Source of the DNA: Acanthosoma haemorrhoidale
Taxonomy: Eukaryota > Arthropoda > Insecta > Hemiptera > Acanthosomatidae
Assembly (NCBI GenBank): GCA_930367205.1
Contig: OV884011.1
Span: 91,931,474-91,995,473, forward strand
Direction: 5' to 3'
Length of the DNA: 64,000 nt
Part shown: positions 1-12,664 of the stretch, one piece after another
Numbering within the stretch: the stretch's first letter is position 1
Layout of the letters: every line of letters begins with the position of its first letter
Made by a program: the position numbers and the translations under genes
The notes under the pieces: generated by a model
The model's database searches: none
What the model was told of the DNA's origin: nothing
Seen by the model: only the letters and a program-made list of their open reading frames with translations

Positions 1-1885
1 TTGGCGTTTTCGATAATTTAAATTTGCTAGTCAATTTTATTGCTTTCATAAAGTTGAGTGAGCATTTTTCACGCTCACTGAGGGTATTTTCCTATGTGCT
101 GGGTATGGCGATAGTTATTTCTATCAGTCTAGTTAGCTCCAGTTATCACCAGCAAATGACCTCAGTCGTCGTTTACAAGAACCACTGTGAGCTGGTGCTA
201 AAATAGAAGAGGGGAATGGGCAAGGAACAACTTCCTCGGTACTTGAACTTCTTTTATATGCAAAGCAGGTCCTACGTTTGTCAATGATTCTTTGTTTTCT
301 TGGGATCTCATTTTTTGTTGTTCATCTTGAGAGCTTAATAAAGCATGTTTTCTTTTGAACGGACCTCTGCAAATGCGGATCCGTTCTCCCAGGCATTTGT
401 GAGCCCATCTACTTCCTCGTTGCCAGAAATGCAGGCAGGATTGTAAAGGAGCACAGTTAAGTTTACCCTTTTGATAGAATGATGTACACTCAAAAGCAAG
501 TTTTCCATAGATCGGGTTCGCGCATTTTTTTTCTTGGTATTTTCAGTTGCTGTAGTAACGCTTAGCGAATTTAAAACAGTTTTGAAAAAAAAAATTTTTT
601 TTTATTTCATATGGTAAAATGTAAACTAATCCTTCGTGGATTGCAATAAATTGCATGCATAAAACGCCGATTCGACTTCTACCCGATCTAACGGCCATAT
701 GGGAAATTAACTCTGTATTGTTGCTCTGTACGCAAATCAAAGAAATTAAATTCCAAGGTCGAAAGAATAGATCTTCCAATCTCCTGTTACTCTCTACTAT
801 TATGTCTTTCTTGAATCGACTTTGATATCTCTGTTTTGGCGGTAAATTCATACCGAGAGAACAACTTACCATCAAAATTTCAGACCGATTGAAAATTGTA
901 TGACCACTATCGTAGAACCTACTGAGATACTAGCAGGCAGACATTGTACCTTTTTAAAAGGGTAGTTGTAAACACAATATTTCAATTGAATATGAGTGGA
1001 ATTAAGGAGATGTGATAGAAATACAGCTTTTTGTTTCCACGCTGTAAGCCCCCCTAGATGGTCTGTTGACTTACCCGAACTCAGTATTTTCAATAATGTT
1101 CTCATTAATTTAAATCCGTGACTCCCCCCCCCCCAACGCCCCTCCCCGCGTTTTAGAATAACTTCCAGGATCATTAATTAGACCTTGACTAAATCCGTCG
1201 AGGATTAAATGAAATTAGAGTAATTGCTGAAACCGTTTCTCCCTAGCGACGCTTCGTTATTGAGCAAACAACTGAAAGTGACTGGAAGTAAATTCGTCAA
1301 CTCTCAAAAAATGAACATTTCTTTGTCGTGGAATGTTTTCTGTTTGACTATTAAAATTAAAGATATTTTCATTCTATATATTTTGAACATACAAGACTTA
1401 CTAGAAATCTATATCAGTACTTACAATCCACAACAATTATTTGTTGGCATTATGATTAGTAGCATAATATAATATGTTAGCTTATGTATTGCAGTTGATT
1501 AGAGTAGGTACGCTATAGTCACTCAGAAGTATGAAAATCTGATGTATAGCATGAATGACAATTGTCATCCACTAAAAATGTAACAAATGTTATGAATTCT
1601 ATAGTAACAGGCGAGAGTTACCTGCACAATAGAATATAGTGGATGTTTCCCAAATTGGTTTATTAAAACAATAATGTTAAGATCACGTAAATCTTTTCCG
1701 TACGTTAATATTTTGAGACCTACTTTTTCCATAGATAGTGTAACCAGAGTTTCAGATTATTCTGTCCATTTACAGATCAACTTGAATCTTTTTTCTCGTC
1801 CAGGTACTCATCCTTTCCCCGAACCCAGGAACCAACACTATATACATTTAAAGATCATCACACCGATATTGTAACTTGTACTAAT
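1..1885. other. AT-rich stretch, no gene recognised
   Basis: Only short open frames of 60-110 codons occur here, on both strands, and none has a recognisable domain or a clear codon bias. A run of C near 1124-1134 is the only low-complexity feature. I see no RNA gene and no full repeat unit. Confidence 0.5.
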
Positions 1886-2047
1886 CAGAATCATTTGTAG
1901 CTGATAAGGCAAATTTTAGTGATAGCGGCCAATTTAGCTTGTTGTAGTTGTTATTACTGTGGATAGTTAGTATTCACTTAAATACACTTAAGCCGCACCC
2001 ACAAGTTACACATAACCTTATTTATACTATACATAGTTGCAACAGCA

Positions 2048-2258
2048 TTTTTTTTTATTATTTTTTTTTTTATTTCAAAACCTCAAAAAATAATTTAATG
2101 AACAAAATAATATAATAAAATAATTGAAATACAGATTTATCTTCTTCCTGCCATTCACAGATGCATTTGAAGGAGTGCATAAATATAATAAATTTTGTTT
2201 CTGTGGTTAAAAGTTCATAGTCTCATATTCAACAGTAGGTGATGAGGCTCACCTTAGT
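2048..2258 (-). mobile_element. LINE 3' end (minus strand), first of a tandem pair
   Basis: On the minus strand this is a 3' UTR ending in a long poly(A), seen here as poly(T) at 2048-2075. It is flanked by TGCAACAGCA (2038-2047) and TACAACAGCA (2259-2268), which look like target-site duplications. The block CACAGATGCAT...AAGGAGTGCATAA also occurs at 43890-43915, so both belong to one family. Its 5' end carries GGTGATGAGGCTCACC, the small hairpin found in other LINE copies of the window. No coding sequence is retained. Confidence 0.7.
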
Positions 2259-2268
2259 TACAACAGCA

Positions 2269-2371
2269 TTTTTTTTTTTTTTTTTCAAAACCTCAAATAC
2301 AATGTACAAAAGAAAAATATCAAAATAATAATCGACTTACAAATTTCTCCTCTTCCTGCATTTAAATACAT
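2269..2371 (-). mobile_element. LINE 3' end (minus strand), second of a tandem pair
   Basis: This is a shorter copy of the same 3' end: poly(T), then TTTCAAAACCTC, then a region related to 2090-2150. It lies directly behind the first copy and is bounded by another TACAACAGCA at 2372-2381. The three near-identical 10-mers around the two insertions suggest two integrations at one target. No coding part remains. Confidence 0.65.
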
Positions 2372-3237
2372 TACAACAGCAGTACCATTGCTTCCTAGAT
2401 AAATCACAGATGATTGATGAAGATTTGCGAGAGTTATTACCCCACTTATTTATGCCAAAACTGATAAATTATTTTACATTAAACGAATTTGATTGAAGTA
2501 GGATCACAAATTCGAAACCAGTTTTGAAAACATTTGATAGTCTCTGAATTTTGAAGGTACATTCCCCTGTCTCAACGGTTGGTTGCAGGGCGTACCGTAG
2601 TAAGGGACGCCTCTGGAACCTTAGTCGTCAACCACACGAGGAATCGCTTAGAGTTGAATTGGTCTTAAGGTGACTGATTCTTGTTTGGATACCGTTGTAG
2701 ACCTTGTTTCGTTTTAGGTACGTTTCACTCTTTTCCTTAAGTCTGGGATGACATATCCCATAATTATCTCATAACATACCCAATAAATTGCCTTATCCGT
2801 TTTTTTATTGTCCTAAATTTCCATAAGCCATATGGACCTGGACGCTCTCCCTCACTAGATGGATGCGTACTCTACAGAATGGTTATAAGGGGTTGGAGTG
2901 GTATGGAAAAAAATCGTCCAGCCGCATAAGTAATTTTTTATGAAGGTATAACTTTGCAGGAGATCACCACAGGCTTAAGGACTGCCTCGATATCGAAATA
3001 AAATAGTTTTCATTCTGTGGTAAAATGACGCGCGCTCTTTAAATATTCCGTTGAGTCGGTGTTTTAACGTTTGCAAGTTACTTTTTACTAGGCCGTAGGT
3101 CACTGGGTGTCCTGCCGTAATAAATTTTAAAAATACCATTTGCATACACTAGGATCGGAACTCCGAGCTCGTTCTTTCTCCTGAAACCAACACATGACAA
3201 TACATGTAAGGGTCGCACCACTGGCTTGATTCCTTAT

Positions 3238-3450
3238 CAGAACCACTTGTAGTTGATAGGGCAAATGTTAGTTATTTAGTTTCCTCGTTTTTGTAACTGA
3301 ATAGTTACGATCTAGTAAATAGCATTATATTTAATAAGCCCGTACAAGTTACACATGTCCATTTTTATTCTATACTTAATTACAACATCAGTACCGTTGA
3401 TTTCTAGATAAATCATAGATGATTGATAAAGATTTGTGGGATTTATTGGG
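3238..3450 (+). repeat. Interspersed duplication, copy 2 (empty site)
   Basis: This is the uninterrupted counterpart of 1886-2440. The site corresponding to the LINE insertions reads TTACAACATCAGTACC (3380-3395), without poly(T), and so serves as the unoccupied version of the target. The similarity fades after about 3450. Confidence 0.7.
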
Positions 3451-5780
3451 ACACACGTCGACACTTTCAATTCACTTGAAAACCGCAGGGAGCAAAGGAC
3501 TATAAATGATTTAAAGATTTATCTAAATACTTTCAGGTAACCTGTTACTTAGCGACATCGATAGTTTTATTCAATATACTAAACCTAAATCATTTGGTTG
3601 AAACTCCTATCTCTATCATGCATATTGCCCAGATATGATAGATTTCAAACAAAGGAATCTTAGGGAGAGAATTTTTTTTTTACATATTATGAGCCATTTC
3701 CGCAGTTATATCCGCGCTGTAGCTCCATAATAAATCTGATCTCAGTCCTATTAAGGAATAATGATCACAACTGGTCCAGATATCCATCTTCACCGAAATC
3801 CGCCCAAGCTTATCCTTCCCATTTGTATTAGTCATGGTCTACCGTGAGGGCTGATTCTGTTTTATTTTGTTTCTTTTAATTTCGAAGACCCCAACCCTAG
3901 TATCTACCCTCATCACCCTTATCAGTAAAATCATAATCATTTTCAGAATATGCTTGCAACGTGTTAATAAATGATTTTATGAATATTCGAGCAGAAGTGA
4001 GTAAATATTTTGTAATGTTTGCAAAGAATATAAATTTCCATCTTAAATGGATTAATATAATTATATAAGTTACTTTTTTTGGAACAAAAGACTCTTTGAA
4101 ATTTTCTGGGGTCCTATAGTTCCCTATTACCAGATTTAAAATCCCCGCCCCCAAAAAAGGTGTATTTTTGCTGTTTTACTTTCATTGTATTATTGTAAAC
4201 TGAGATGATAGATCAATATTGTCCTGGAGTGGTGGAGCTGGCTGTATTGTAAGTGAGATCTGATTGCCGTTTCAAAGTTATCTCAATTGTAGTTGTTTTT
4301 TTGTGAGTAATACTCCAAAGAAGAAAAAGGTTCTTGAACTAGTCTTATATTTCCATACTGATCCTGTAAGCTTATTGACATTTGTTTACTTTAATTACAA
4401 GCACAACTAACATTTAATGTTTCATTTATTCTCATATGATCGGCCGACCTCGAGTTTAATTTGTACTTCTAGTGAATGATGGTGATATATTTATGTATAG
4501 TATTATACCAAAATAAAATACGATATAGGCCCTAACTTAGGTATTTTTATTATTTCAGTTTTGATTATTTGTTAGAAGGTTATTTTATGCCACAAAGTTT
4601 CATCAAGTTAATTAAACTATTATTAGTTATAAATATTGAATAGTTTTTTTGCTTTAAGAAACTGAGGTAGGGAAGATAATATTTTATAATACCTACGTCC
4701 AGAATTTGGGATGTAGGAAAATGTAGTTCAGGCAAGCCACAATTTATTTTAGATTAATTAAAAATATAAACAATAGGGTGGCCAATGGATTATATTGTTT
4801 TATAATTAAGTACTGATCGTTGTATCACCACAACTAATTCCCATGGTGACATTCGATCCAGCAAAGATGGTGCCAGTTTAAATGAAAACGTAGAAGTTTG
4901 CAGTAGTCCATTTGACGGAGATACCCACCCCCTTATCTTTGACGGGGCTCGAACAAAGGTACAAAGAGAGGGAGAAAGCTGAGGAGAGAGGTGGTACAAA
5001 AGATCTATCTGCCGCGCCAAAGGTGAAGATTAGCGCCCTCAGACAAAAGGCGAATCCAACAGCGCAGGGCTTCAAAGAATGTCGCTCCGAGTCACAACAC
5101 GTTTACAAGGCCTTTGCCAACACCTCGTATTCCAACCTACTCTCCTTGTTTCTTCTGATGTTATCACCTTATCAACATCTCGACTAGTCGTTAAGCTTAA
5201 CGGTTATTCAACCCTCGCGCAATCTTGGTAATAACAAGACCCAAGTAGAAACCTTCTTAATTCCGAACATTATATTTAAAAATATAACCAACAAATCTTT
5301 TTCTAACAAAATTCAACCTTTACAGATATAAAGAAAAATAAGAAAGTTATAAACGTAATAACTTATTTTCTTTAACCCAATCATGAATGAATAACGCATA
5401 CTAACATTGAATAGTAGGTCCGTTATGATTTAACAGATAAATATGGCCTTAAATTATTAAAATTACTCAAATCTAAAATAATACTACACCATTAATAAAT
5501 AATTATCGTTCGTCAACATAATTTTCAAGGAAGGAGTATTACTTTTTCATGCCCACAAATCAAACATCGAACAAGGGCTGGGGCATACTTCTAATACACC
5601 AATTTTCACATAGTATGAAAACCAGCTCACACTAATAGGACCTAGGGAGGTAAGGTGTGACAACTATAGTGACTATTAAAATATATATTCGTTATTTTAA
5701 ATCAATATTATAATAGTCTAACTAATTTTGTAACAAGGGGATATGAAAAAAAAAACGTGTGATAATAAAATATATGTTCG
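3451..5780. other. Noncoding stretch with a GC-richer block near 4800-5190
   Basis: Most of this is AT-rich with no recognisable feature. The block 4800-5190 is richer in G and C and has overlapping open frames on both strands (up to 91 codons, plus 4912-5187). Such overlap is expected from base composition alone, and none of the frames shows a known domain. The block could be part of an unrecognised repeat or a short exon. Confidence 0.4.
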
Positions 5781-5794
5781 TATTTTTTATAAAG

Positions 5795-5914
5795 CAGCTG
5801 TATTGTCCTTCCACAACTGATAAGTTCTTCTTTATTTAAAAACGCTTTTGACAGCTTAGACTTTTTTTTTTCAATAAAGAAGAAATCATCAGTCGTGGAA
5901 AGAAAATAAAGCTG
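5795..5914. repeat. Imperfect palindrome with 42-bp arms (hairpin)
   Basis: The left arm (5795-5836) and right arm (5873-5914) match at 36 of 42 positions when one is reverse-complemented, separated by a 36-nt loop that includes a T run. The arms begin CAGCT and end TCTTCTTTATT. A transcript of either strand could fold into a long stem. The structure could be a foldback or MITE relic, or a small-RNA precursor. No TSD or second copy was found. Confidence 0.7.
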
Positions 5915-5920
5915 TTTTTT

Positions 5921-8200
5921 AATTATACTATTCCCAAAACCGGCAATAATTTCTTTTTTTAGTTATATTTTGGTTTACAGGCGCTCTGTTGTTTGGTACT
6001 ATATGTAATAACCTCATGTACATAAAATGACATTGTTTCTGCCTCTTTATCAATGCTATTATATTTGTTATAAGTAAATATTTATGTATGTTATTTTATT
6101 GATTTTTGACATTATATGTTAATGATTCAATAAATTTGTCTATCTAGACCAGTTTTATCTTGGCACAGACTTTATAGAGCTAATTGCTACGGAATTATTA
6201 TCAAGATATATTAAATGCTGTTAGATAAAATATCTCCCCCCCCCCAAAAAAAAAAAAAAACTGTGGAAAAAGACAGAGGTTATCTCTATGGGTTGCAAGC
6301 GGTTATTCAAATTTCGCTTACTAGATTTCGTCAAGTTTAGGATGAGTTTATGTAGGTTTATGAAACTAAATCTTCTACTTTTACATATCCGTTCATCTAT
6401 TTTTACTCAATTTTCTTAGGTTTCTATTGTTGCTTCAAAAGAAACAAATATAATCAATATGTTTTTATTTTTTTGAGCAGAATGATTACTGGTTTATGAA
6501 CAAAACAAGAAAAATAAAAGGGCAAGCGGAGCGAATGTTGCTAAGCAGAAGGGAGATATATAGTGGGCCCATGGATCGGACAGGCGTTGAAAGACGAGGC
6601 ACAGGTGTAAAGTTGATAGATTTATGACGGACATCAGCGAGGCCGCCTGCTTCTGATCCGGCATTAATATGAGCGAGTGCTGGCCGTCCGCCCCTCAGCT
6701 CCCGGCATCGTTCACAGTCTGGTCCCAAGCACCCCTACTTAAGTGCGGTCAGCCCCACGCCTATGTCTTATTGATATGTGAAAGGCTCTCCCGTGGGAGT
6801 GGTGTGAATAATTGAGAGGGTTCATCCTATCGCTGTAAATTTGAGAATAAGTAGGTTTAGATAAACTTTTCCTTGACAAAAAATCCCTATACTTTTCAAA
6901 ATAAAGTCATAAACACCTCGGATCACGCTAATGTTTTGTCAAAGATCCTAATAACGGATAAAGTGTGAAACAAATGGAACATGAAAATAAAGTCACGTAA
7001 ACCGACTCACTTCATGCTAATAAATCCCGTGCTCAGATTTGTTTTTTAAATTAACGTTCTGGTTTTCCCTGTAATTATATATACAAAATTACATAAATTA
7101 TATAACTTAGACAATAATAGAAAATACGCATTTAATATCTATTCCGATCGGTTTTTGTGTCCATACTTATATACTTACTAATATTTTTTTCAAAGACAAC
7201 TTCCCACGACGTACCAGAAATCGATCGAATCAATTTGTACGCAATAAGCTTGCACCAGAGAAGGTATCTGGCAGATCTCACTGAACCACCAAGAGACGGT
7301 ATCTAGCCAGAATTAATTATGGCTGTCCTCAGAAAGATATTTACCCTATTACCACCTCTGCACTATCATAAGGTACCCTTCACTGCATTAAAACATTGAA
7401 ACAACGAGGAGGCACAAACGCCTAGACAACTTTCCAGTTCTAGAGTTCATATTAAGTATGTAATAAGGATATACTTTATATTTGGCCATATATAGCTGAT
7501 AAATTAATATTTAAGTTATATTGTCAAGAGATAAGCATCAATCGTCCATCTGATGATGTATTGTAATTATTACTATTACATCTCTTATTCGTATTGTAAA
7601 TATTGGTTAACGCAAAATATATCAATAGAGCTCCCTATGAAATTCTATAAGCATTGTTCTGTTCCCGATGTTTATTATATAGATGTTTGACTCATTTATT
7701 TTTATAGTGAAACTGACGTTCCTCCAACCTTATGCGGTTGTGGGTTTAGATTAAGTAATCACTATCCAATTTTCCGTTCCTACCAGTTTGTAGTTCTATT
7801 TTACAAGCTGGTTATACGGCCTGTCTCAAATGGTCAGAATGTTCCTAATCTGTTGTGCGAACACAAAAGACAAAATTGGGGTTATTGTTGCGGGATTTAG
7901 AAAAATAATTTCTAGGTTTTTGTCAAAACAATCGTACATGATTCCAGTTATCTGGGAAATGCAGTCATTGTAAAACAATATAAACACCATCAATAGCATT
8001 GATGTAATTCTGCCGTATTATAATCACTAAACCAACAACGATGGCAATTAAACTCAGAGGTTCTTAAGGAGAACCACCATAGATCCCATTGAACTTCAAA
8101 TGAAACATATATATTGTTTGAATTAAATTAATAAATCCAATAAAGGTAGTACTGAGAGCGTTAAGCGCGTCACATTGACACTGGCTTTCCAACCATTCCA
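5921..8200. other. AT-rich DNA with a GC-richer island at 6540-6820
   Basis: The island at 6540-6820 has an 80-codon open frame on the minus strand (6486-6728) with no recognisable domain. It contains TGATAGATTTATGAC (6614-6628), which resembles a composite homeodomain site, but this is pattern only. A C run followed by an A run lies at about 6236-6260. The rest of the stretch holds nothing I can name. Confidence 0.35.
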
Positions 8201-8204
8201 CTTG

Positions 8205-8600
8205 GATTAGAGGACTGCTAAGTTAGTGAAGCGTTCGGTTACCACCAATAGACCAGCTGGAGCTGAAGGTAATGAACATTCCACGTGGGCTTTCGACAAA
8301 CAATTAAACGAGCACGTTGGAAGTCATCCCGTGAAAATGGGAATGGCCGCTATACAAGTGGTAGGATCCGAGGCTAAAGAGGGAATCGGCTTAGCGGTGT
8401 AAGCCAGTTATGCACACGGGGGGTGCACAGCCGCCGGCGTCGCAATGCAGGCCTATGAATAGATTATCTCTCACCGTCCCCGGATAAAACCCACCCCAGC
8501 CAGCACACATGCCAAATGCCTTGTCTCCGCCCTACCATTGTCTCGAGTAGGCATGCTTTCCTTTTTACCATTTGTCGGTCTTTTAAGGGGAAAGGTTTTT
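8205..8600. other. GC-richer island, unidentified
   Basis: Base composition rises sharply compared with both flanks, and the segment contains clusters of CpG (for example CCGCCGGCGTCGC near 8430). A plus-strand frame stays open for 63 codons (8212-8403) without an ATG near its start. After its stop the same frame is open again for about 20 codons. I recognise no protein. It may be a regulatory island, an exon or an old repeat. Confidence 0.35.
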
Positions 8601-8769
8601 TCGTGAGAACCACCTACCAGGTGTACAGGTTATTTGGTAAATCGCATTGCAATAGCACTACGAAAAACATTATAGATATCGGCGCGTTTTCAATAATGAG
8701 CGCTTACATTAAAGTCGACAACTATGTAGCACTTATAGAAATAAAAAAAATAATTGTTTGTTAAACCAA

Positions 8770-10100
8770 AAAGTTTATACAATATTTGCCTAGAAATATT
8801 ATTTTATTTACAGACATCCGATGATTTTTAGGCCGATGTCTTATGCATTGCAATAACATTATTAGGATCAGAATCTCAATTTATTTCTACAATTAGGATG
8901 ATTTAAAGAAAGTTAGTTTTTGATTGGAATAGAGTTTTTATGAGAAGTAACCAAAGGGTGAGTGTGGTCTATGGTCACCAACATAAAAATGCTAAGGATG
9001 GTGAAGTGAACTCGACCAGTATTCCACTGTCCATATTTGGAAAGTATCCTTTCCGGCAAACTAACACAAGGTAGTTGAATGTAAGAATTGTTAAGCTACA
9101 GAAACTAAACCAAAAAGATTAAGTAATTTAAACCAAACAAATCGAAAACGAAGTTTAAATGGGTAAGGATAATGTATAAAAATTATGAAACCTTTTGAAT
9201 AATTAAGCTCTTACACCTACTCTGTATCCAGCATTAAATACAAATATTATCTACATTGTATCACGTTTTAATGATATAGGTTATTCATGGAATATTTCAT
9301 CTAATACGGTTGGAATTCCATATTTGTGTGGGGAGTTTTAAAATTTTATATTATAAAGATCAACGAATCGTTTTGTCAATTTCATTATTTTTGTTTTATT
9401 ACATTGTTAGGGGTTTATTTTAAATTAAAAAAATAAGAGTTTTGTACCATTCGTAATTGAATATATGAGAACTTACCGTAAAACTGTTTGCATTACAATT
9501 TTTTTTTCTTTTTAAAAGTATAAACCAAAAATATCAACAAAGTTGTAGTTGTTAATTTTATTCGTTGATCTTCATTTTATAAGCTCTACTACAACGTTTT
9601 CCTAAGAAGTTAATAAACACATAAAAAATACTAGTGTTCCTCTAAAAAATTCTTTGGGAAAATCCCTCAACTGATGCTATTTTCCCAGTACAGTGGTGTG
9701 GTGAATGGCCATCTTGATAATAAGCTTTTAAGGGATGATAACGTAGCTATTCTGACAAGGATTGTTTCAGCGTTCTCTTTATGTAAGTGAATTATTATCT
9801 CAAGCTGGTTTATGACTGCAAGATAGGTGCTCCTCAACGCTTCCATTTACATTTTATAACTTTTTTATTATTGAAATATTTAACGTTTTTAGCCCCTGAT
9901 CTCAAAGATAAAAAAGTCAACGAAAATAAATTGGTAGGCATGCAGTATGGGATAGCACATTAAACAAGAATCGTAACATTATTCCAACGAATATAATACT
10001 TGAATACACTCACTAGAAATGAAAGGCATTTTTTTATTGAATTTTACAATATAAAACAGACGAAACGATAGGAAATTTACGATAACATTTGAAATGGAAT
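8770..10100. other. AT-rich stretch, nothing recognised
   Basis: No open frame of note, no repeat shared with the rest of the window and no RNA gene were seen. Confidence 0.5.
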
Positions 10101-10112
10101 ATTTTATGATCT

Positions 10113-11230
10113 TCATGCAGTATTGATCATCCATGATAGAATGAATTCCATCCTACTTTTAGCATTAACATCTACTAGGGTAACACAGGCGCACGCAATT
10201 CTCACGGGGACCACATAGTCATCCACGGTCACGACGCCCTTATTCAATGCTATCTTCCAAACGGCAAGGCCCAAGACTGGTCCAAGGTTCAACAAACAAC
10301 CTTGCTCCTCTGGTGCCCCCACCTTGTGCATCTCCCCTATGACGACCACCCTTCGTTGATTACAGAGCATACTCCGTAGATCATAAGGCTACTAGAAGCC
10401 TTAAGCTACTACAGCTCCTTCATCAGTTAGGGCCACCATACTCTGTCAAGACTGGAGAAGATCTTGAACATCAAAATCAGAACATACTTGGAGGGAGTCC
10501 CAGTCACATCGTCTCTTATCCTGTGCAAGGCGTCAACTGTGCTCCTGCTCTTACTGGAGCCGTACTGCCTCAAGTGGTCCGCACTTTCAAAAACCTGCCT
10601 TAGTGCCAAGTATATCAGCCGTTTCAGGACTTTTCTACGTCTAGGAGGTGGCTGATGGACTTTCAGCTCTTATTCCAAATCCCGATCTTTTCCCTTCAGA
10701 ATTTGCGTAGATAAGCTCTCTACCAGTCTCTCAGATAGTAGGCACGGTTGAGGCACTCCTTAAAGGCGTCAAATAGTCTTCCTTTAATATGAGGGCACGA
10801 GACATTAACAATCGCAACGTCGATCTCATCTATTTCTCCACGGCGAGTTGAAGATCCCAGACATTCCATGTCTGGCATAGGCAGGAGGTAAGTCAGGTAC
10901 CGTATACGGGAATTTTCGATTGAGTCCTCCTTGCCATCATTAGGGTATGTATTTCAGGTAGATTCCCATCGCCTCCTCGGGGGAAGTTGCCTGCTCTTTT
11001 GGGGTCCTCGTTCTCCAACGCATCGAGGGTATTGGTCTGGCCATGGCTACGGGGCACGAGATACCCCAACTCACGGTGGACGAATTCAACCCAGGTTTCT
11101 ATCTAAGTGGCCTCGATCCTCTTCTTATATTTAGATCTGAGGCCAGGAGATAGTTATTACATCGGGCCAGGTGTACCTCACGGGCCTGCTCGTTCCTACA
11201 ATTCTTGAACTCACACCTAGCCCTGTAGAA
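10113..11230 (-). pseudogene. R1-like non-LTR retrotransposon reverse transcriptase remnant
   Basis: Read on the minus strand, the pieces follow the order of a non-LTR reverse transcriptase. A linker rich in R and Y (about 11230-11120) comes first. Next is a finger segment containing CPHIKG and a later W (10830-10722). The segment 10609-10427 has SRSTVDAL and YVLILMF...WWP, matching the family's G(R)STVDAI and the FLDI..AFD..WWP block. The segment 10370-10113 has GC...GPVLG.A(V)WKIALN, the counterpart of GCPQGSVLGPLLWN. The catalytic YADD has decayed to ACAC followed by VTLVD. Frames shift between the pieces and stops interrupt them, so the gene is dead. The thumb, the C-terminus and most of the endonuclease are missing. 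In life the enzyme copies element RNA at a nicked chromosomal target. The clade assignment rests on motifs only. Confidence 0.75.
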
Positions 11231-11249
11231 GTTAAGCCACTGGAATGTA

Positions 11250-12160
11250 AGGATGTTTGATAACGAACCTAGTGGCAACCACCTACCAACAATAGTAGCA
11301 ACTTTTGGTCAACCTCTTTATGACTTTTTTTTCTTTATAAGACAAAGTTACTGGATGGAATTGATTCCATCCATTTGTAATGAATTCCTATTAGACAATA
11401 GTACATAAGATAAAATAATTTCTATACTGCCTACAAAAGTACCTTTTTACTATAATATAGGTAAAGTGGTCATTGGTCATCAAAGTAAATTGTTCTAATG
11501 TGTCTAGGCACCAGTCTGGTTCATTGTAACTATCAGTTACTGTACATCCAGCAAAATAACCAACGGTTAGTTGGTAACCACCGATGTGGTAAAGAGCGAA
11601 GTTAATTTGCATTAAATAGAATTCTTCATGCGTCCACATGGGAGAGGGGATGTAAGTGGTTTCCATAATTATTTGCATTTGACACTGGTTATTAATTTAA
11701 AGCACAACTGTTAACAGTGTGTTCTCATTTTGATGAGAATGTATAGTCACTATTTTCACGCCTCTTTTTGAGTTGAGCCCTGAATGAGTTAGCCGAAAGT
11801 AATCAAAATTTAACTCATCCGTAAAATCGATGCGTAATTAAAAAAATTAAATCGCAAGTTTCGTTTTATAATATTGTTTTTTTTTCCAAAAATATATTAG
11901 ATAAATTTCATTTCTTTTTCAAATGAATGCCCGTCTCAAACGCGACGCTTTCTTTCACTTATAAACATAATTTTCAAAAAGAAAAAACTATTTATTGAAG
12001 AAAAATAAAGGAACAAAGTCAGGCTTTTATAGTAGGATCTTGAATTAAAGGCATAACTCATGAATGACTTCAAATTCATAATCTGCAGAAGTTAGGGACA
12101 ACTAAGAATTATGAATTATCTTTCCACTCTCGGTCGTTCCTGCTTTGAATCTATAGCCGA
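11250..12160. other. AT-rich stretch; one half of a short direct repeat
   Basis: A minus-strand frame of 95 codons (11391-11678) has no recognisable domain. The segment 11751-11815 (TATTTTCACGC ... CTGAAT.AGTTAGCC) is repeated at about 12310-12372, on the other side of the CT microsatellite. Confidence 0.45.
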
Positions 12161-12161
12161 A

Positions 12162-12270
<109 letters not shown>

Positions 12271-12465
12271 AGATTTTGAAGAATCTAGACTAATCATCGG
12301 CATTCGTTACTCAGTTATTTTCACGCATTCACGGGTTGTCATCCCCTGAATTAGTTAGCCAAAATTTAATAATCATAAATAATAATTAACTATTCAGTGA
12401 TTTGGTGGATTACGGTTTTAAACTATTAGCAATTGTTTTTGGACCGGTGGCCGACAACGGGGCCC

Positions 12466-12471
12466 TATAAA
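12466..12471 (+). promoter_or_regulatory. Possible TATA box in a GC island
   Basis: TATAAA is preceded by GGGGCCC and lies about 195 bp upstream of the ATG of the 165-codon frame. A TATA-like hexamer is expected often by chance in AT-rich DNA. This one stands out only because it sits in GC-rich surroundings, with a G/C block like a TFIIB recognition element next to it. Confidence 0.2.
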
Positions 12472-12664
12472 CGCCGTACCCATGCATCAAAAGATTAATA
12501 AACAAACGCGTATAGAGAGGACGGTCCGTTGGCAAATCCCCGTAGCGGATCATTAATTACGTTTCGGCTGGTAGGATTATGGTGGCTGTGGCTGGGGGCT
12601 AGGGCGGTGGCACATCCAGACAGCGGAGACTCTGTGAGATCGATCATGGGCACATGAATAAAAC

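Larger units (their letters stand above)
1886..2440 (+). repeat. Interspersed duplication, copy 1 (interrupted)
   Basis: The flanks of this segment (1886-2047 and 2372-2440) align in order with 3238-3450. Shared blocks include the TTGTAG(C/T)TGATA stretch, the CAAGTTACACAT stretch and CTAGATAAATCA(C/T)AGATGATTGAT. About 325 bp inside copy 1 are absent from copy 2 and consist of two poly(T)-headed LINE 3' ends. The duplication therefore predates those insertions, or the two copies belong to an older repeat family. Confidence 0.7.

Noticed and set aside
4660..4685. TGAGGTAG resembling the let-7 seed
   Set aside because: Only the first eight bases agree, and I see no hairpin around it.
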